A DNA stretch of 64,000 nucleotides from Arthrobacter sp. Bi83 (GTDB lineage Bacteria; Actinomycetota; Actinomycetes; Actinomycetales; Micrococcaceae), in NCBI RefSeq assembly GCF_918698095.1, contig NZ_CAKKLY010000022.1:1-64000 (forward strand), given 5' to 3'. The position numbers were made by a program, and so were the translations under genes. Below, piece after piece: positions 54,753 to 62,842 of this stretch (positions are counted from its first letter, which is position 1; each line of letters begins with the position of its first letter). Under the pieces are notes generated by a model, which was not told the origin of the DNA, did not search any database, and saw only the letters and a list, made by a program, of their open reading frames with translations.

Positions 54753-55379
54753 TCATGTGTTCGGGTCGGCCGTGGACGTTGCGTAATCCGGGCGCCCGGC
54801 AGGCCGATAGGTCTGGATGGTGATCCCCCGGGAAGTGGTCCGCGAGGTGACCAGTTCGAGCGCCATGTCCGGACCGGTATCGGGGAACAGCCGTGTGCCC
54901 TGGCCGACGACGACGGGATAGGTGAGCAGGTCGAGCTGGTCCACCAGGTGGTTGGCGAGCAGCCACCGGACGAGGGCACCGCTGCCGGGCACCAGCAGTT
55001 CGCCGTCTTGCTGCGCCTTCAGATCAATGACGGCCGCGGCGACGTCGCCGGCCAGGACACTCGTGCCCGCCCACTGCGGATCCGTGAGGGTAGTCGATAC
55101 CACGTACTTGGGCCGGCTGTTCAGCGCGGCGGCAATCGGGTTCGTGCTCGGATCGACCATCGCGCCCCAGTAGCCGGCGAAGATCTCGTAGGTCCGCCGG
55201 CCGAAGAGGAACGCGGCCGCGCCGCCGTAGACCTCGTTGAGATAGTTCCCGGCTTCGGGATCGAGAAGCGGAATGGCCCATCCGCCGCGGTCGAAGCCGC
55301 CGCTGCGGTCCTCGTCAGGTCCGCCCAGCCCCTGCATCACGCCGTCCACCGAGACGTTGGTCGTCGTCGTCAACCTCAT
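54753..55379 (-). CDS. Dihydrofolate-reductase-like (RibD C-terminal) protein
   Basis: 208 residues. TTNVSVDGVMQG at the N-terminus, GRRTYEIFAGYW in the middle, GELLVPGSGALVRWLLANHL and LDLLTYPVVVGQGTRLFPD: the DHFR/RibD_C signatures. NADPH-dependent reductase; substrate unknown. Shares a strand with the aminotransferase 6 bp upstream and may be in its operon. Confidence 0.88.
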   Translation of the reverse strand: MRLTTTTNVSVDGVMQGLGGPDEDRSGGFDRGGWAIPLLDPEAGNYLNEVYGGAAAFLFGRRTYEIFAGYWGAMVDPSTNPIAAALNSRPKYVVSTTLTDPQWAGTSVLAGDVAAAVIDLKAQQDGELLVPGSGALVRWLLANHLVDQLDLLTYPVVVGQGTRLFPDTGPDMALELVTSRTTSRGITIQTYRPAGRPDYATSTADPNT

Positions 55380-55385
55380 GTGGGG

Positions 55386-56579
55386 TCACACCCCTTCTCG
55401 CTCGATGGCGGCCGCGAAGACCGGGAGGCTGTGCTCCACCATGTCCTCGCTGGCGGTGAGGGACACCCGGAAGAACCCGGGCGTCTCGAACAGGACGCCG
55501 GGGAGCACGAAGACGTCGTGCCGGCTCAGCGACTCGGTGAAGGCCTCATCATCCGCGATGGGCGAGTGGACGAACAGGTAGAACGTGCCCTCGGCCGGGC
55601 GCAGCCGGTAGCCCATGCTGCCGAGCGCCTCAACCAGCCTGTCCCGCTTCCGCTGCAGCTGCCCGACGTCGATGGAGAACTGTTCCAGCCGGGGGAGTGC
55701 GTACTGGAGGACGGCGTTGGGGTAGATCCAGCCCATGGCCAGCTGCAGGGCGCTGATCTCTTCCCGGAGCTCCTTGCGCTCGGGCATGGTGGGCGGCAGG
55801 GCCAGGTAGCCGATCCGTTCGCCCGGAGCCAGATGCGTCTTGCCGTACGAATAGGCCAGCAGTGTATGCGGATAGAACTCCGTGGGGCTGTGGAACCGCG
55901 TGCCGTCGAAGACGATCCGGTTGTACGGCTCGTCCGAGACCAGATAGATCCGCCGGCCGTTGCGGGCCGAGGCGTCCTCGAGCAAGCGGGCCAGGCGCTG
56001 CAGTAGCTCCGGCGCGTAGATCCGGCCGGTGGGGTTGTTCGGCGAATTGATGATGACCACCCGGGTGCGGGCCGTGACGGCAGCCGCGATGGCTTCCAGA
56101 TCAAGGTCGAACGTCTCCAGGTTGATCCGGACCTTCACGGGAACCAGCCCGGCTTCAACCACGAGCGGCTCGTAGAGAAACCACGGCGGCAGGCTGTAGA
56201 TCACCTCGTCGCCGGGGTCCGCAACGGCCTTCAGCGCCAGGGCGATAGCGGTGAACCCGCCGGTGGTGAGATACAGGTCCCGCGGATCAAAGGGCACGTC
56301 CAGCAAACGGTGAAGCGATTCCGCGGCGGCGGCCCGTGCTTCCTCCCCGTTGGCTTTGTAGGCAAACCACTGGTCGTTGCGCGGCGTCAGTGCATCCCGC
56401 AAGGCGTCCACGTAGGCGTCCTGGGGCATCTGGTGCGGGTTGCCCAGCGTGAAGTCGCAGATGCCGGGGACGTGCTGTCGCCGGGAGTAGGTGGAGTTGC
56501 CCATGAAGGACTGGATCCGTTGAAGCGACGGGATGGACGCCAAGGCCTTCGCCCGGCGGGAAGGTGGCAGACCGGTCAT
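55386..56579 (-). CDS. Class I/II aminotransferase (PLP-dependent)
   Basis: 397 residues, full length. NSPNNPTG loop, D217-x-Y219 (SDEPYN), PLP lysine K247 (SYGKTHLAPGERIGY) and Arg clamp. Amino-acid transaminase; specificity not decided. The start overlaps the stop of the methyltransferase gene (ATGA), so the two are translationally coupled. Confidence 0.9.
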   Translation of the reverse strand: MTGLPPSRRAKALASIPSLQRIQSFMGNSTYSRRQHVPGICDFTLGNPHQMPQDAYVDALRDALTPRNDQWFAYKANGEEARAAAAESLHRLLDVPFDPRDLYLTTGGFTAIALALKAVADPGDEVIYSLPPWFLYEPLVVEAGLVPVKVRINLETFDLDLEAIAAAVTARTRVVIINSPNNPTGRIYAPELLQRLARLLEDASARNGRRIYLVSDEPYNRIVFDGTRFHSPTEFYPHTLLAYSYGKTHLAPGERIGYLALPPTMPERKELREEISALQLAMGWIYPNAVLQYALPRLEQFSIDVGQLQRKRDRLVEALGSMGYRLRPAEGTFYLFVHSPIADDEAFTESLSRHDVFVLPGVLFETPGFFRVSLTASEDMVEHSLPVFAAAIEREGV

Positions 56580-57439
56580 TGCCCGGCCTCCCTCGGCGTC
56601 TTCTTCCTGGCGGTGAACAGCAGGTACTCCCAGTCCATCTGGTAGGCCGCATCGGCGTGGGCGTCGCTGAAGTCCTCGGCGAGCTGCGTGAGTGCCTCGT
56701 CCAGGGCCTTCACCTTGCCTTCGTCACCGGCAAGGGATTTGTACACCGAGATGGTGGGGCCGTAGTGGGACTTGAAGTAGTGCAGGAAGTCCTCGGGCTC
56801 GTGGAAGCTGGCGATGGTGACGTGCTGCCGACGGGCCTGGATGTCGGTGACGCGGTCACCGAGCAGCTCCCGCACATGCTCCTCGCTGCCCCACAGCGGG
56901 GGCGGCTGGGCGCCGCGCGGAGGCGGCGGAGCGAACGGCTTCATGGCGGCAATCATCTGCCCGATGAACCCCTCGGGCGTCCAGCTCAGCAGCCCAATCG
57001 TGCCGCCCGGCCGGCACACCCGCACCAGCTCGTCGGCGCCCGCCTGGTGGTGCGGGGCGAACATGACGCCTAGGCAGGACATCACGACGTCGAACCCGCC
57101 GTCCGGAAACGGGAGGGACTCGGCGTCCCCTTCCACCCAGTCCAGCTCCACGCCGCGATCGGCAGCCTGGCGCCGGCCGGCGTCGAGCATCTCCGGCGTG
57201 AGGTCGATGGCCACCACCACGGCACCCATCACGGCAGCGGGAATGGCCGCATTGCCGGCGCCGGCCCCGACGTCCAGGACCCGCTGGCGGGGCTTGACCC
57301 CGCACGCCTCCACCAGGATGGCGCCGAGGTCCGGGATGAGCTCGGTGGCAAGGGCGGGATAGTCGCCCTGCGCCCACATGGCCCGGCGCTTCTCCTTCAG
57401 GGCGCGGTCAGCCCCGGCCGAAACGTGGTGCTTCTTCAT
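56576..57439 (-). CDS. SAM-dependent methyltransferase
   Basis: 287 residues from the ATG at 57439; GAGG upstream. Rossmann motif I VLDVGAGAGNAAIPAAVMGA, acidic strand DLTPEML, and VMSCLGVMFAPHH, WTPEG: a class I (UbiE-like) fold. Substrate unknown. It precedes the aminotransferase in the same operon, so both may modify the same small molecule. Confidence 0.87.
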   Translation of the reverse strand: MKKHHVSAGADRALKEKRRAMWAQGDYPALATELIPDLGAILVEACGVKPRQRVLDVGAGAGNAAIPAAVMGAVVVAIDLTPEMLDAGRRQAADRGVELDWVEGDAESLPFPDGGFDVVMSCLGVMFAPHHQAGADELVRVCRPGGTIGLLSWTPEGFIGQMIAAMKPFAPPPPRGAQPPPLWGSEEHVRELLGDRVTDIQARRQHVTIASFHEPEDFLHYFKSHYGPTISVYKSLAGDEGKVKALDEALTQLAEDFSDAHADAAYQMDWEYLLFTARKKTPREAGQ

Positions 57440-57609
57440 GTCGGCGCCCCTCTGCTGGTGCAGGATCGGTGGCAGCGCGCTGGAGAGCCAGTGGAGGCTG
57501 TGGTGGGCTATATTGTGGGCTTCGACCAAGGGGTTGTAAAGGAGAATTCGCAACCGGGCTGCCAAGTTGGGTGGGGCGGGCCGGTGTGTGGGCGAGCCAA
57601 CGAGGCCGC

Positions 57610-58617
57610 TTAACCCGCGTAGTCCGCTTTCAGCAGGGCTGACTGGTTCGCAAAGATGGGGTCGCCGGTCTGGCGGCCAAGGATGGCCAGCTGGCTGATC
57701 ACACCCTTGTGATAGGACGCCGGGGTCCGCCACACGTACTGGCCGAAGGCACTGGCCGCGTACCACGAGATGCTGCCGGGGCGCCGGTAGACATTGAAGT
57801 GGTCCCGGATGGCTGTTGCTGCGGTGTTGAACATGAACTGGGCGGTGGGATTCTTCGTGAGGCGGTAATAGTCGTAGGCTCCCCAAGCCGCGTAAATGTG
57901 CCCATTGACCACGTGTGCGGAGGGAATGTCCTTGCCTACATATTCCTCGAACCACATGTATATTTTGCTGCCCTCAAGGACCTGGTCCTGGAACCACGGC
58001 TGGCCGTTCCGTTTCGGCACCTGATAGGACTTGAAAACGCGGTCGGCATTGGTTTTCCAATAGGTGTTTCCGGTGGTCTCATAAAGATTTACGAGCGTTG
58101 AGAGCATCATTCCCTGGGCCATTCCCGAGTACCACGGACGGCCCATGTCGATCTTGTTTCCCGGGGTGTGCCGGAAGTTGTAGGGAAACCACGTGGCCCC
58201 GCTTGCATCCGAGAACGAGCCCGACAGGATGTACCGGGTGGTGGCCTCGGCACGCCGCAGATACTCCCGGTTCTTGGTCACGCGGTACGAAGAGAGCATC
58301 TGGTTGATGAACCAGGCGCTGTTCACCGGGTGATACACCACCACGTTGTTGATCTTGACCTGCACCACGCCCTGGCTATTCACCGTGCCCCACGTTGTGG
58401 CGGTTAAAGGGACCACGGAGCTGCCGATGTACGGCGATCCGAGTGCCGTGTTTATGGTGTAGCCGGCATTTGCATGAGTGAGCTTGACCGGCGCCGCCTG
58501 GGATGACACCCCGGCTGCCAAGAGAATTGCTGCCACCGCAATAAGAGCCGTTAAGGAACGTGAAACACCACGGAAGCGCAATGAATTTCCCCCATTATTC
58601 AAGTCAAGATGCGCCAA
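57610..58617 (-). CDS. Secreted D-glucuronyl C5-epimerase-like protein
   Basis: About 335 residues; likely TTG start (58617), with an alternative TTG at 58581 nearer a GGGGGAAA site. Signal peptide, then an (alpha/alpha)-barrel-like sequence with PWYSGMAQGMMLSTLVNLYE and VVNGHIYAAWGAYDYYRLT, the signature regions of the GlcE C-terminal family. It could act on a uronate-containing polymer; no polymer cluster is adjacent. Confidence 0.72.
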   Translation of the reverse strand: MAHLDLNNGGNSLRFRGVSRSLTALIAVAAILLAAGVSSQAAPVKLTHANAGYTINTALGSPYIGSSVVPLTATTWGTVNSQGVVQVKINNVVVYHPVNSAWFINQMLSSYRVTKNREYLRRAEATTRYILSGSFSDASGATWFPYNFRHTPGNKIDMGRPWYSGMAQGMMLSTLVNLYETTGNTYWKTNADRVFKSYQVPKRNGQPWFQDQVLEGSKIYMWFEEYVGKDIPSAHVVNGHIYAAWGAYDYYRLTKNPTAQFMFNTAATAIRDHFNVYRRPGSISWYAASAFGQYVWRTPASYHKGVISQLAILGRQTGDPIFANQSALLKADYAG

Positions 58618-58679
58618 TGCTACAAGGTTAATTCCGCAATTCGGAAACGGCTTCCCGGGACGCGTACGGGGTTCCCTTC

Positions 58680-58703
58680 CGACGGCGGTGCGTCCCGCCG
58701 TCG
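58680..58703. promoter_or_regulatory. Perfect 9-bp hairpin in divergent promoter region
   Basis: CGACGGCGG and CCGCCGTCG with a 6-nt loop lie between the epimerase-like gene (minus) and the DoxX gene (plus). Followed by GGGCTTT. May act as an attenuator or operator; no more can be said. The rest of the 58618-58865 gap shows no gene. Confidence 0.45.
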
Positions 58704-58865
58704 GGCTTTCCCGGAAGCCTCCGGTTCCCCGTTGCCCGCACGGCGGGGGGCCTCACATGCCGGCTGACCGCCCAAGTTTTCCCCAAGCGGGCGCCCGCAC
58801 ACTTCAAACACACTTCGCTGGGGACTGCCGGGCACCGCGTCCGGCTGAGTGAGGAAGGAGCTCCG

Positions 58866-59408
58866 ATGTTTTATGAAAGCAGCACCAGACGCCGCTCGGC
58901 AATGCAGCCCGGCGGCATGGCGGCACCACGCGGCCCGGGACTCGCGGCCAAGGCACAAAAGTGGGAGACGGCGGCTTGCCAGGCACTCAGACCGGTGGCG
59001 CTGCGCCTCCTGCGGGTAGTGCTCGGCGTGGTCTTCATTTGGTTCGGCGCACTAAAGATCACCGGCAACTCACCGGTGGCCGGACTGGTCGCCAAAACTT
59101 TGCCGTTCGGCAACGACCAGTTGGTTGTGATCGTGCTGGGAACAGGGGAGGCGCTGCTCGGAGCCATGCTCATGGCCGGGGTCTTTGTTCGCCTGACACT
59201 GCTGGTCATGGCCCTGCATCTGGCCGGAACGTTCGCGACATTTGTCATGGTCCCCGACGCCATGTTCAGCCAGGGCGACCCCCTGATGCTGACCGCCAGC
59301 GGCGAGTTTGTGATGAAGAATGCCGTTCTCATCTCGGCGGCCCTGGTTCTTCTCGCCCATACCGGCCGGGCCGGCTCTTCCCCTGAGACCGTCCCCGCGC
59401 CTAACTGA
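58866..59408 (+). CDS. DoxX-family membrane protein
   Basis: 180 residues; AAGGAG 6 nt upstream. Four membrane helices with RVVLGVVFIWFGALKITG, GTGEALLGAMLMAGVF, MALHLAGTF. The family includes quinone/redox-linked membrane proteins. The first 40 residues are hydrophilic and longer than usual. Confidence 0.82.
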   Translation: MFYESSTRRRSAMQPGGMAAPRGPGLAAKAQKWETAACQALRPVALRLLRVVLGVVFIWFGALKITGNSPVAGLVAKTLPFGNDQLVVIVLGTGEALLGAMLMAGVFVRLTLLVMALHLAGTFATFVMVPDAMFSQGDPLMLTASGEFVMKNAVLISAALVLLAHTGRAGSSPETVPAPN

Positions 59409-59409
59409 C

Positions 59410-59459
59410 AGTGGCAGCACGCGCCGTTTTCAGCGGCGAGAACGGCGCGAGCTGCCACT
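59410..59459. terminator. 19-bp stem hairpin between convergent genes
   Basis: AGTGGCAGCACGCGCCGTT pairs with AACGGCGCGAGCTGCCACT with one mismatch and a 12-nt loop. No T tract; serves both convergent neighbours. Confidence 0.75.
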
Positions 59460-59494
59460 TACGCGGGACTGCCCCTTAACCGGACTGCCACTTA
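59452..59494. repeat. CTGCCACTTA short tandem words
   Basis: CTGCC(A/C)CTTA occurs at 59452, 59469 and 59485, 16-17 bp apart, right after the 19-bp hairpin whose arms contain the same AGTGGCAG/CTGCCACT word. Confidence 0.7.
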
Positions 59495-59516
59495 CCGGGC
59501 ACGGCGGGACGTGCGG

Positions 59517-60440
59517 CTACCGCCCTGCCGGTTCCCGCCGTCGTGCCGCGTAGGCGAACAGCGACGTCGTAGCCACGGTGGCCAGGTACCCGGCGATCAC
59601 GATCAGTGAAATCCCGGCCCAGAAGTAGTTGGTGGTGCTGCCCTCCTGGCCCGGCAGCGGCGCGATCTTGACCAGCGAATACATAGCCACCGCGGCCGAC
59701 ACCAGCCCCAGCACCACGGGAAGCCCGATCCACAACCGCGCGGACGCCCAGTGCCCGTTGAAGCCGTCCCAGACATTCCATTCGTGGCTGCCCGTGCGGA
59801 TGATCAGCCAGCCCGCCGGAATCATGAAACAGCCCACCAGCAGGAACGCGGCCACCACATCGGCGGGCCGGTGCCATTGGTTCACCAGCGTGGACATCCC
59901 CGACGCAATCGCGAAACTGCCGCCCACGAACCCCGCCAGCGGCCGCCAGCGCGGTGACGCCATCAGGAACACTGCTGCCGCCGCCGACGCCGCCAGTGTG
60001 GTGTGTCCGGAAGGCAGCGAGTTCAGCTCGAGCGTCTCCACGCCCCGATACGGCCGCGCCGGCAGCAGGTCCTTGAGCACCTGCGTGGCGATGTTCGCGC
60101 CAACGCACGCCACCATCGCAATGCTCGCGGCCCGCCAGCGTCGGTGTATCACCGTGACCAGAAGAACGACGACGGCGGCCATCACCAGAGAGATGGTGGG
60201 CAGCCAGTCCAGGAACTGGGTGGTGACCTTGCCCGCGGGCCCGTGGATGGCCACAGCCTCCACCAGGGCGGACTCGTCGATGAACTGCCCGGTGGTGGTG
60301 CGGACAAAGTAGTAATACGTGGCCGCGAGCCCGGTCATGCAGGCCAGGGTGGCCACTGCAAAGAGGAAGCCGGTGCCCCTGGCAAGGCGCATCCGGCCCG
60401 CGGGCTGCTGGCGTCTGGGGTTCCTGAGCTGGAAAGTCAT
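59517..60440 (-). CDS. PAP2-superfamily membrane protein with altered motif
   Basis: 307 residues from the ATG at 60440. Six or more hydrophobic segments; SLPSGHTTLAAS and QWHRPADVVA are recognisable, and KDLLPARPYRG is a shortened first motif. The third motif has Thr where the second Arg/S-R pair is expected, so activity is uncertain. Larger C-terminal region with three extra helices compared with the PAP2 gene at 17.6 kb. Confidence 0.72.
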   Translation of the reverse strand: MTFQLRNPRRQQPAGRMRLARGTGFLFAVATLACMTGLAATYYYFVRTTTGQFIDESALVEAVAIHGPAGKVTTQFLDWLPTISLVMAAVVVLLVTVIHRRWRAASIAMVACVGANIATQVLKDLLPARPYRGVETLELNSLPSGHTTLAASAAAAVFLMASPRWRPLAGFVGGSFAIASGMSTLVNQWHRPADVVAAFLLVGCFMIPAGWLIIRTGSHEWNVWDGFNGHWASARLWIGLPVVLGLVSAAVAMYSLVKIAPLPGQEGSTTNYFWAGISLIVIAGYLATVATTSLFAYAARRREPAGR

Positions 60441-60543
60441 CGTAACAAGGGTGTCACAGTTTGCTGGGAGTCGCCTGTCTGCCGCCGCCGCAAAAGTACG
60501 ACTTGCAGCGCTGGGGAGCCCAGCCGACGGATAGAGTTTGGGC

Positions 60544-60939
60544 ATGGCCGGATTCGTGGATGCACTGGGCCCCATCCTGGAAATGATGACGTGGGTGGGG
60601 TTCGTTCCTGGGGTGCCGCTGCTCGTGTGGGGCCTGGTCATCAGCAGGCGGCGATGTGTCTGGACCAGCACGACGGCGGAGGTATACACGGCCGGAGGAT
60701 TCACCGGATTCCGCTGGACCGACCATGACAACGTTTCACGGCAGACGCTCGTGGATGCCGACGTGGCGGAAGGAAGGGTGGCAGGAAACGCAGTGAAACT
60801 CCACTACGACGTCTGCCACCCATCCCGCTGGGGCCTCGGACCGCCCAAGCACGACAACACCGTCCTGATCCTGGGCTGGATCCTCACCGGCGTCGGCATC
60901 CTGAGCACAGTCGGAGGATTCCTGCTGCTGCTCTTCTAG
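60544..60939 (+). CDS. Membrane protein of unknown function
   Basis: 131 residues (an alternative TTG start at 60538). Two membrane helices, at about 15-33 and 107-130, flank a hydrophilic segment of about 70 residues (RQTLVDADVAEGRVAGNAVK). No family recognised. Divergent from the PAP2-like gene. Confidence 0.6.
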   Translation: MAGFVDALGPILEMMTWVGFVPGVPLLVWGLVISRRRCVWTSTTAEVYTAGGFTGFRWTDHDNVSRQTLVDADVAEGRVAGNAVKLHYDVCHPSRWGLGPPKHDNTVLILGWILTGVGILSTVGGFLLLLF

Positions 60940-61097
60940 AATCTGGTGTTGTCCAGTTCCTGCCGGGCCGGCCGAATGGCGGTGCAGCCCGGCGGAGGTC
61001 GCGTAACTCCCGGGCCGCGCCGAGGGCCTGCCAGTGGACGGCGCCGGCCTGCAGGGGCCGCGCCGTGCGGCCGGGCCGCACCGGCCGCACGTCGTTA

Positions 61098-61478
61098 TTA
61101 AGTGTGCGAATCGAGCCGCGCGCCGTGCCCGGCCGGGCCCGGCGAGTTCCCACCACGCCGGTTCCTGTCCCGGAGATGGTCCAGCAGCGCCTGCTCGGGA
61201 TGCCCCGGATTCTCTGCCAGATGCCGCAGCAGACGGCGCCGGACTTCGGAACGGGGATCGGCGGTTGCCAGCACGCCTTGAATAATGTCCAGGACCTGCT
61301 GGTGGAGTTCCGAATCGTCGATCGTGATGGTGGAAGGCTGACTGTTCGGAACTCCCACGGTGTATCCCCAACGCTCCTGCGGGATTGGCTCGTGCAGATC
61401 CCGAACTTCCCTGTGTATCCCGGGCTCCTTCAGCTGAGGGGAAGCTGATCCGGGGTGCCGCCGCTGGCTAGTAGTCAT
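61098..61478 (-). CDS. Small protein with the EAL-associated helical module
   Basis: 126 residues; the ATG overlaps the stop of the upstream secreted-protein gene by 11 bp. After a hydrophilic N-terminus, residues about 58-108 (ELHQQVLDIIQGVLATADP, RRRLLRHLAENPGHPEQALL) align with residues 34-85 of the EAL protein at 4.8 kb (QVLD-I-VL, R-LL-LA-N-PE-ALL-HL). Function unknown. Confidence 0.6.
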   Translation of the reverse strand: MTTSQRRHPGSASPQLKEPGIHREVRDLHEPIPQERWGYTVGVPNSQPSTITIDDSELHQQVLDIIQGVLATADPRSEVRRRLLRHLAENPGHPEQALLDHLRDRNRRGGNSPGPAGHGARLDSHT

Positions 61479-61911
61479 GGCCTGTCCCGCTGTCGTCGAA
61501 GGGGACATGGGAAGTGGGGTCGTCGGTAGGGGCCACGGCTGGGGACGTGATCTGGGTCGGGTCAACGCGCTGAACCATGCCGGAATCCGGATCGGTGGCA
61601 GGGCTGCTTTCCTGCGGCTGCGCCGGCTCGGCCAGCCTGGTCGCCGTGGGGATCGGCGTCGAGGATGCGGGATTGAGCGGCGCGGACTTGAGGTTCGGCG
61701 AATTGGGCCGGGCGGACGCGGACGGTTTGCCGAGCGGAGCCACGCCGGGATGCCTGGTGAGGCCGTCACCATGGACAGCAGAGCGCGGATCGGGTTCGCG
61801 CACCACAACTCCGGAATACTTTTCGTCAGGTGCCCCGACGACTGCCTGACTCCACACCGAAATGCCGGCAAGCGCAACCAGCGGAATGCTCAGCAACGAC
61901 CATTTCTTCAT
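61468..61911 (-). CDS. Small membrane-anchored or secreted Pro/Ser-rich protein
   Basis: 147 residues from the ATG at 61911. MKKWSLLSIPLVALAGISVW is a signal anchor; the rest is Pro/Ser/Thr-rich and probably unfolded, with a VVVREPDPRS segment. First gene of a two-gene operon; two 11-bp-spaced ATGAGA words lie 73-89 bp upstream, so it is a plausible target of the OmpR-type regulator next door. Confidence 0.6.
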   Translation of the reverse strand: MKKWSLLSIPLVALAGISVWSQAVVGAPDEKYSGVVVREPDPRSAVHGDGLTRHPGVAPLGKPSASARPNSPNLKSAPLNPASSTPIPTATRLAEPAQPQESSPATDPDSGMVQRVDPTQITSPAVAPTDDPTSHVPFDDSGTGHDY

Positions 61912-61983
61912 CGCTCCGCCTTCCCTCACCGGTCCGCCTTCCTTGCTGTTGATTCCACTCTGCGGTGCGAAGGTGAAGCGCGG

Positions 61984-62012
61984 ATGAGACCTGCATGAGA
62001 GTCCTCTCATGC
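61984..62012. promoter_or_regulatory. ATGAGA direct repeats and palindrome between operon and response regulator
   Basis: ATGAGA occurs at 61984 and 61995, 11 bp apart, the spacing of OmpR/PhoB-type tandem sites. The second overlaps the perfect palindrome GCATGAGAG-TC-CTCTCATGC (61993-62012), which is also the terminator candidate of the regulator gene ending at 62018. Confidence 0.5.
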
Positions 62013-62017
62013 AATGG

Positions 62018-62842
62018 CTAGACCGGCGCAGGCTCCTGTCCATTTGGCTCACCGTTGCGCCGCGTTCCCGAGGTGCCGCCATCGGCGTTTTCCCCGCCGT
62101 GACCCTCCTGGGCGCTCCCGTCGACCTCGGCCTCCGTGGGGCTGGAGCCGTCGGCCGGGAGGGACTCCTGCTCGCCGGGCAGACGCATGAGCCGGTAGCC
62201 CACACCCCTGACCGTCTGGATGCGCTCCTGACCGAGCTTGTGCCGCAGATACCGCACGTAGACGTCAACCACGTTGGACGACCCCTCGAAGTGATAGCCC
62301 CACACACGGCTCAGGAGCTGTTCGCGGCTCAGCACGCGGCCGGCGTTCTCCATGAAGGTCCGCGCCATGACGAACTCCCGGGCGGACAGGTCGATCACGC
62401 GTCCGCCAATTCCCGCCGTGCGGAGGTTGATATCCAGCGTCAGATCCCCGTAAACAAGCGCCGGAGTGGGGGCAGCGGTCGCCGTGCCCCGGAGCCGCAG
62501 CTTCACGCGGGACAGCAGCTCCTCGAACCGGAAGGGCTTGGTCATGTAGTCGTCCGCCCCGCCCTCAAGCGCGGCAACGGTGTATTCCAGGCTGTCTGCA
62601 GCCGTCAGCACGATCACCGGAACCGTGGAGTGCATGGCGCGGAGATTCCTTAGAACGGCGAGGCCGTCCATCCTTGGCATACCGATGTCCAGGATCAGGA
62701 GGTCGAACTCGCCGGACGTGGCATAGTCCAGGGCCTTCACGCCGTCAGCTACCTGGGTGGTGGTGTAACCCGCCGCGGTGAGCCCCTTTGCGAGGAACGC
62801 GGCGATGCGGGGCTCGTCATCGGCGATCAGAATCCGGGTCAC
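62018..62842 (-). CDS. OmpR/PhoB-family response regulator
   Basis: 274 residues. Receiver (DDEP, phospho-Asp in LLILDIGMP, VLTAAD, TKPF) and winged-helix output (LTLDINLRTAGIGGRV, LSAREFVMA, VVDVYVRYLRHKLG, IQTVRGVGYRL). An acidic Gly/Ser tail of about 40 residues follows. Overlaps the sensor kinase gene by 4 bp. Confidence 0.93.
   Translation of the reverse strand: MTRILIADDEPRIAAFLAKGLTAAGYTTTQVADGVKALDYATSGEFDLLILDIGMPRMDGLAVLRNLRAMHSTVPVIVLTAADSLEYTVAALEGGADDYMTKPFRFEELLSRVKLRLRGTATAAPTPALVYGDLTLDINLRTAGIGGRVIDLSAREFVMARTFMENAGRVLSREQLLSRVWGYHFEGSSNVVDVYVRYLRHKLGQERIQTVRGVGYRLMRLPGEQESLPADGSSPTEAEVDGSAQEGHGGENADGGTSGTRRNGEPNGQEPAPV

Noticed and set aside
60940..61097. Antisense reading frame with an LQAGAVHWQALGAARELR-like segment
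   Set aside because: No start, no ribosome site, very GC-rich composition; the open frame is expected by chance.
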